Origin: Paracoccaceae bacterium
GTDB taxonomy: Bacteria > Pseudomonadota > Alphaproteobacteria > Rhodobacterales > Rhodobacteraceae
NCBI GenBank assembly: GCA_007695345.1
Contig: REDZ01000022.1
Coordinates: forward strand, 1-38,578
DNA: 38,578 nucleotides
Direction of reading: 5' to 3'
Every line of letters starts with the position of its first letter. Within the stretch, counting starts at the first letter, position 1. Shown in pieces: positions 34,478 to 38,578 of the stretch. A model generated the notes under the pieces. It saw only the letters and a program-made list of their open reading frames with translations. It had not been told where the DNA came from and did no database searches. A program made the translations under genes and the position numbers.

Positions 34478-36211
34478 TCACAGATCCATATAGACATGCT
34501 CTTCATCGCGCGCGCCCGGATGGGTGACGGCCCCCAGCCGGGTCGATCCCACCTGCTGGGCGTATTTCCACAGCGCACCCGAGGCATAAATCGTCTTGCG
34601 CGGGCCTGACCAGGCTTCCTTGCGCCGGGCCAGTTCCTCATCCGGCAGGTCAACGCTCAGGCTGCCGCTCAGCGCGTTGATGGTGATGACATCGCCATCG
34701 CGCAACAGCGCGATCGGGCCGCCATGCGCGGCCTCGGGGCCGACATGGCCCACGCAGAACCCGCGCGTCGCCCCCGAAAAGCGACCATCCGTGATCAGCG
34801 CCACCTTCTTGCCGCGCCCCTGCCCGCTGATGGCGGCAGTGGTGGCCAGCATCTCGCGCATGCCGGGGCCGCCTGCGGGGCCCTCATTGCGGATGACGAT
34901 TACCTCGCCATCATTGTATTCGCGCGCCTTGACGGCGGCAAAAGCCTCTTCCTCGGATTCGAACACGCGTGCAGGCCCGGAGAAGACCTGTTCCTCCTCG
35001 CTCATGCCCGCGACCTTCACGATGGCGCCTTCGGGGGCCAGATTGCCCTTCAGCCCGACAACGCCCCCGGTTTGCGTGATGGGCGCAGTGACCGGATGGA
35101 TCACGCGGCCATCGGCCTCGCGCTCCACGCGGTCAAGCTCTTCGCCGATGCTGCGGCCCGTGACGGTCATGCAATCCTCATGGACCAGCCCGGCGCGGCG
35201 CAACTCGTTCATCACCACGGGCACCCCGCCGGATTCATACAGATCCTTGGCGACATATTTCCCGCCCGGTTTCAGGTCCACGAAATAAGGTGTGTCACGG
35301 AAAATGTCGCAGACATCCATCAGGTCGAAATCGATCCCGGCCTCATGCGCGATGGCGGGCAGGTGCAGCCCGGCATTGGTGGACCCGCCCGTGCAGGCCA
35401 CGACACGCGCGGCATTCTCCAGCGATTTGCGGGTGACGATATCACGGGCGCGGATGTTGCGCTCGATCAGTTGCATGACCGCCACGCCAGACGCTTCACA
35501 ATACTGATCGCGCGATTCGTAGGGTGCAGGCGCGCCGCTGGAATTGGGCAGCGCCAGACCGATGGCCTCGGACACGCAGGCCATCGTGTTGGCAGTGAAC
35601 TGCCCGCCACAGGCCCCGGCCGAAGGGCAGGCCACACGCTCCAGGATCGCCAATTGCGCATCAGAGTAATTGCCCGCCTGATGCTGGCCCACAGCCTCGA
35701 ACACATCCTGCACGGTCACGTCGCGGCCATCCAGTCGCCCCGGCAGGATCGAACCGCCATAGATGAACACCGAAGGCGTGTTCAGCCGCACCATGGCCAT
35801 CATCATCCCCGGCAGCGACTTGTCACACCCCGCCAACCCCACCAGCGCGTCATAGCAATGCCCGCGCATGGTCAGTTCGACCGTATCGGCAATCGCCTCG
35901 CGCGAGGCGAGGCTGGAGCGCATCCCCTCATGCCCCATGGCGATCCCGTCCGTAACCGTGATGGTGGTGAATTCGCGCGGCGTGCCCTGCCCCATCTTGA
36001 CGCCATGCTTGACCGCCTGCGCCTGCCGGTTCAGCGCGATGTTACAGGGCGCGGCCTCGTTCCAGCAGGTGGCGACACCGACCCAGGGCTGGTGAATTTC
36101 TTCCTCGGAAATCCCCATCGCATAGAAATAAGATCGATGCGGCGCCCGCGCCGGGCCTTCGGTCACATGGCGTGACGGCAGGCGGGACTTGTCGAAACGG
36201 TTCTGGCTCAT
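34478..36211 (-). CDS. ilvD: Dihydroxy-acid dehydratase
   Basis: A 577-residue iron-sulfur dehydratase of branched-chain amino-acid synthesis. Signatures: [63 protein letters not shown] and [17 protein letters not shown]. These distinguish it from the Edd paralogue at 15.5-17.3 kb. The frame is open to 36400, but the ATG at 36209-36211 follows GGAGG and starts at the family's usual point, [20 protein letters not shown]. The spacer upstream holds a large inverted repeat but no leader peptide was recognised. Confidence 0.95.
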   Translation of the reverse strand: MSQNRFDKSRLPSRHVTEGPARAPHRSYFYAMGISEEEIHQPWVGVATCWNEAAPCNIALNRQAQAVKHGVKMGQGTPREFTTITVTDGIAMGHEGMRSSLASREAIADTVELTMRGHCYDALVGLAGCDKSLPGMMMAMVRLNTPSVFIYGGSILPGRLDGRDVTVQDVFEAVGQHQAGNYSDAQLAILERVACPSAGACGGQFTANTMACVSEAIGLALPNSSGAPAPYESRDQYCEASGVAVMQLIERNIRARDIVTRKSLENAARVVACTGGSTNAGLHLPAIAHEAGIDFDLMDVCDIFRDTPYFVDLKPGGKYVAKDLYESGGVPVVMNELRRAGLVHEDCMTVTGRSIGEELDRVEREADGRVIHPVTAPITQTGGVVGLKGNLAPEGAIVKVAGMSEEEQVFSGPARVFESEEEAFAAVKAREYNDGEVIVIRNEGPAGGPGMREMLATTAAISGQGRGKKVALITDGRFSGATRGFCVGHVGPEAAHGGPIALLRDGDVITINALSGSLSVDLPDEELARRKEAWSGPRKTIYASGALWKYAQQVGSTRLGAVTHPGARDEEHVYMDL

Positions 36212-36317
36212 GGGGGTCCTCCCGATACTGAATTCCCCAACGGGATACCTGCGCCGCCCCCTCGGGGCAAGCGGCAAACCGGCCCTTCCGCCCTCTGCGC
36301 GCGCCCCCGCATCTGCC

Positions 36318-36424
36318 CCCGGCGGCCCGGCGCGCGCGCGGATGTGGCAAGCAAACGCCCGGAACGGGCGTGCAGCGAGGGTTGGGTGGGCGGGCCACAT
36401 CTGCGCGCGCGCCGGGCCGCCGGG
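36318..36424. repeat. 31-bp inverted repeat with G-tract loop (copy H)
   Basis: Arms 36318-36348 and 36394-36424 pair at 30 of 31 positions. The loop contains a 7-bp hairpin (ACGCCCG/CGGGCGT) and the plus-strand run GGGTTGGGTGGGCGGG (36379-36394). It lies between the ABC ATPase stop and the ilvD start, both on the minus strand, so it could end the ABC operon transcript. Confidence 0.9.
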
Positions 36425-36430
36425 CCAATG

Positions 36431-38071
36431 TCAGCGATCCGCGCTTTCGGGCAGTGCCTTTTCCCTGCGCTCCTGCAAGCGGCGGGTCAGCCAGTCCGGG
36501 TCCATCTCGGGAACCGAGGACAGCAGCAGATCGGTATAGGGTGCATGCGGCGGGGTGAAGATCTCTTCCTTCCGGCCCTGCTCGACCACCCGGCCCTTCT
36601 GCATCACCACCACATCATCGGCAATCGCCCGGACGGTCGCCAGATCATGGGTGATGAACATATAGGCCAGATCGAACTCGCTTTGCAGCTTGTCCAGGAG
36701 CCGCAGGATCCCCTCGGCCACGATCTGATCCAGCGCCGATGTCACCTCATCACAGATGATGAAGCGCGGCTCGGCGGCGAGTGCCCGCGCGATCCCGATG
36801 CGCTGTTTCTGCCCGCCCGACAATTCCGACGGCAGGCGGTCGATATAGTCATCGGGTTCCAGTTCGATCAGATGCAGCAATTCGCGGATGCGTTCGGTCA
36901 ACGCGCGCCCGCGCAGGCCCAGATACATCTGCGCCGGACGCCCGATCAGCTTGCGCAGGCTCAGCTTGGGGTTCAGCGCGGTATCGGCCATCTGATAGAT
37001 CATCTGGGCATGGCGCAACTGATCGCGCGTACGTGCCCGGTAGCCTGGCGGCAGCGCCGCGCCCTCGAACACCACCTCGCCGCGTTGCGGTGGCAGCAGC
37101 CCCGTGATGACCCGCGCCGCAGTCGATTTGCCCGAGCCGGACTCGCCCACAACCGCGACCGTGCGGCGCGGGAAAATGTCGAAACTGACATCCTGCAGCA
37201 CTTTGACCTTGCCATAGGCGGCGGTCACCTTGCGCACGGAGACAACGGGCTGCCCTTGCGGCGCGGGCTGCGCCTCGCGCTGGAACCCGCGCACGGCCCA
37301 GAGCGATTTGGTGTAATCCTGTTGCGGTGCCGCCAGCATGGTAGCGGTGTCCGCCTCTTCGACCTCATCGCCTTTCAGCAGGATCTTGATGCGGTCGGCC
37401 ATCTGCGCGACCACAGCCAGATCATGGGTGATATAGATCGCGGCAGTGCCGAATTGCTCCACAATGTCCCGGATCGCGGCCAGAACCTCGATCTGGGTGG
37501 TCACATCCAGCGCCGTCGTCGGCTCGTCAAAGATAATCAGGTCGGGACGGCAGGCCATGGCCATGGCCGTCATCGCGCGTTGCAACTGCCCGCCGGATAC
37601 CTGATGCGGATAGCGAAACCCGATCGTGTCGGGATCGGGAAGCTGCATCTTGCGATACAGGTCCACCGCGTCGCGCTCGGCCTCGGACCGGCCCATGACG
37701 CCGTGGCGCACCGGGCCTTCGCAATACTGTTCCATCAGCTTGTGGGCGGGGTTGAAACTCGCCGCCGCCGATTGCGCGACATAGGCGATACGCTTGCCAT
37801 GCAGACGGCGCAGTGTCTCGCGGCTGACCTTGCGCAGATCCATCCCGTCGAATTCGATGGTCCCGCCCGAAATGCGGCAGCCATCGCGCGCAAAGCCCAT
37901 CGCCGCCAGCCCGATGGTGGATTTTCCCGCCCCGGATTCGCCGATCAGGCCCAGCACCTCGCCCTTGTTCAGCGTCAGATCGACGCCATTCACGATGGGC
38001 AGCCAGTCATCACCGGATTTGCCCTCGATCCGCAGATCGCGCATCTGCAGCAGGAGGTCTTTCTCGCTCAT
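36431..38071 (-). CDS. Peptide/oligopeptide ABC transporter, fused double ATPase
   Basis: A 546-residue protein with two full ABC domains, like a DppD-DppF or OppD-OppF fusion. The first has Walker A GESGAGKST and signature VSGGQLQRAM, the second GESGSGKST and LSGGQKQRIG. Both have FDEPTTALD or CDEVTSALD Walker B regions. It powers uptake of peptides or related solutes with the permeases encoded upstream, whose last gene stops 4 nt before this start. The substrate cannot be told. Confidence 0.93.
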   Translation of the reverse strand: MSEKDLLLQMRDLRIEGKSGDDWLPIVNGVDLTLNKGEVLGLIGESGAGKSTIGLAAMGFARDGCRISGGTIEFDGMDLRKVSRETLRRLHGKRIAYVAQSAAASFNPAHKLMEQYCEGPVRHGVMGRSEAERDAVDLYRKMQLPDPDTIGFRYPHQVSGGQLQRAMTAMAMACRPDLIIFDEPTTALDVTTQIEVLAAIRDIVEQFGTAAIYITHDLAVVAQMADRIKILLKGDEVEEADTATMLAAPQQDYTKSLWAVRGFQREAQPAPQGQPVVSVRKVTAAYGKVKVLQDVSFDIFPRRTVAVVGESGSGKSTAARVITGLLPPQRGEVVFEGAALPPGYRARTRDQLRHAQMIYQMADTALNPKLSLRKLIGRPAQMYLGLRGRALTERIRELLHLIELEPDDYIDRLPSELSGGQKQRIGIARALAAEPRFIICDEVTSALDQIVAEGILRLLDKLQSEFDLAYMFITHDLATVRAIADDVVVMQKGRVVEQGRKEEIFTPPHAPYTDLLLSSVPEMDPDWLTRRLQERREKALPESADR

Positions 38072-38075
38072 TGCC

Positions 38076-38578
38076 TCACTCCTTCAGCCCGCTGGCGCGG
38101 TAGAGCTGCCAGTCAACGACGAAATTCACGGCCACAGTCAGAAGCGCGATGGCGCCCGCGGGCAGCAGCGGCGTGATGTCCCCGAAGGTGATCAGCGTGG
38201 CATTCTCGCGCACCATGGACCCCCAGTCGGCCGTGGGCGGCTGGATGCCCAGCCCCAGAAACGACAGCGCCGAGATCGACAGGAACACGAAACAGAATCG
38301 CAGTCCGAATTCGGCGACCAGCGGCGCGGTGACATTGGGCAGGATCTCCCGCGTGATCAGATACCCCAACCCTTCGCCGCGCAGGCGCGCGGCCTCGATG
38401 TAATCCATCACGACGACCCCTTCTGCGACAGCGCGCGACAGGCGGAAGACGCGGGTGGAATCGATCACCGCGATCACGACGATCAGCGTCAGGATCGAGG
38501 TGCCGAAGATCGTCAGCAGCAGAAGCGCAAAGATCAGCGACGGTATCGCCATCAGCACATCCACCAGCCGCGAAAGGC
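38076..38578 (-). CDS. Peptide ABC transporter permease, DppC-type (partial)
   Basis: The C-terminal 160 or so residues of a BPD_transp_1 permease; its start is outside the right edge. The DppC-family EAA loop is seen (YIEAARLRGEGLGYLITREILPN), followed by FLSISALSFLGLGIQPPTADWGSM and the usual last helix ending RASGLKE. An in-frame GTG at 38564 is not a real start, because the frame stays open to the edge with family-like sequence. Confidence 0.88.
   Translation of the reverse strand, partial: LSRLVDVLMAIPSLIFALLLLTIFGTSILTLIVVIAVIDSTRVFRLSRAVAEGVVVMDYIEAARLRGEGLGYLITREILPNVTAPLVAEFGLRFCFVFLSISALSFLGLGIQPPTADWGSMVRENATLITFGDITPLLPAGAIALLTVAVNFVVDWQLYRASGLKE

Noticed and set aside
34478-36400. 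N-terminal extension of ilvD to 36400
   Set aside because: The extension crosses the G-tract repeat region, has no IlvD similarity, and a GGAGG site precedes the ATG at 36211.

Overview
The window is high-GC DNA, packed with genes on both strands. Its family-level hits (RNase R, AcuI-type reductase, a PIN protein fused by overlap to an rRNA methyltransferase, a CueR/CopA pair, IlvD, Edd) look like the chromosome of an alphaproteobacterium, most likely a member of the Rhodobacteraceae. Genus is not claimed. No rRNA, tRNA, CRISPR array or intact mobile element was found.

Layout. 1-2.1 kb: the start of galU, cysQ, and a lone KpsM-type polysaccharide ABC permease. 2.1-5.3 kb: pyrF, a secreted protein with a degenerate caspase-like domain and two peptidoglycan-binding domains, and a universal stress protein. 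5.4-11 kb: a thiolase, a nucleotidyltransferase-like gene of different base composition, rnr and a class I aminotransferase. 11-15.4 kb: ppiD-like, trpE and an M48 membrane protease, all on the plus strand. 15.5-18.5 kb: edd with a well-placed palindromic operator, then almost 1 kb without a convincing gene, then a 51-codon gene. 18.5-21 kb: an RlmI-type methyltransferase overlapping a PIN-domain gene, a palindromic repeat and a broken IS256-family transposase end. 21-24.5 kb: a membrane alpha/beta hydrolase, acuI and an unknown membrane protein. 24.5-27.5 kb: copA-cueR behind a textbook CueR-type promoter. 27.7-32.1 kb: a minus-strand run of lactate permease, D-lactate dehydrogenase, a beta-lactamase-fold hydrolase and a DUF2306-like membrane protein, divergent from a membrane-anchored LytTR regulator. 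33.2-38.6 kb: a site-2 protease, ilvD, and the end of a peptide ABC transporter operon.

The most unusual signal is not a gene. Six intergenic spacers hold long inverted repeats whose loop, on one strand or the other, carries four G-tracts separated by very short spacers (the pattern expected of a parallel G-quadruplex). Three share a common stem core and three have unrelated stems, so the G-tract loop rather than the stem sequence is what recurs. All lie at gene 3' ends. They behave like a dispersed structured repeat with a possible role in transcript ending or in DNA structure; that role is inference. Other regulatory structure visible in the sequence includes an operator placed between -35 and -10 of edd, the 19-bp spacer CueR promoter, and a hairpin that covers the ribosome-binding region of rnr.
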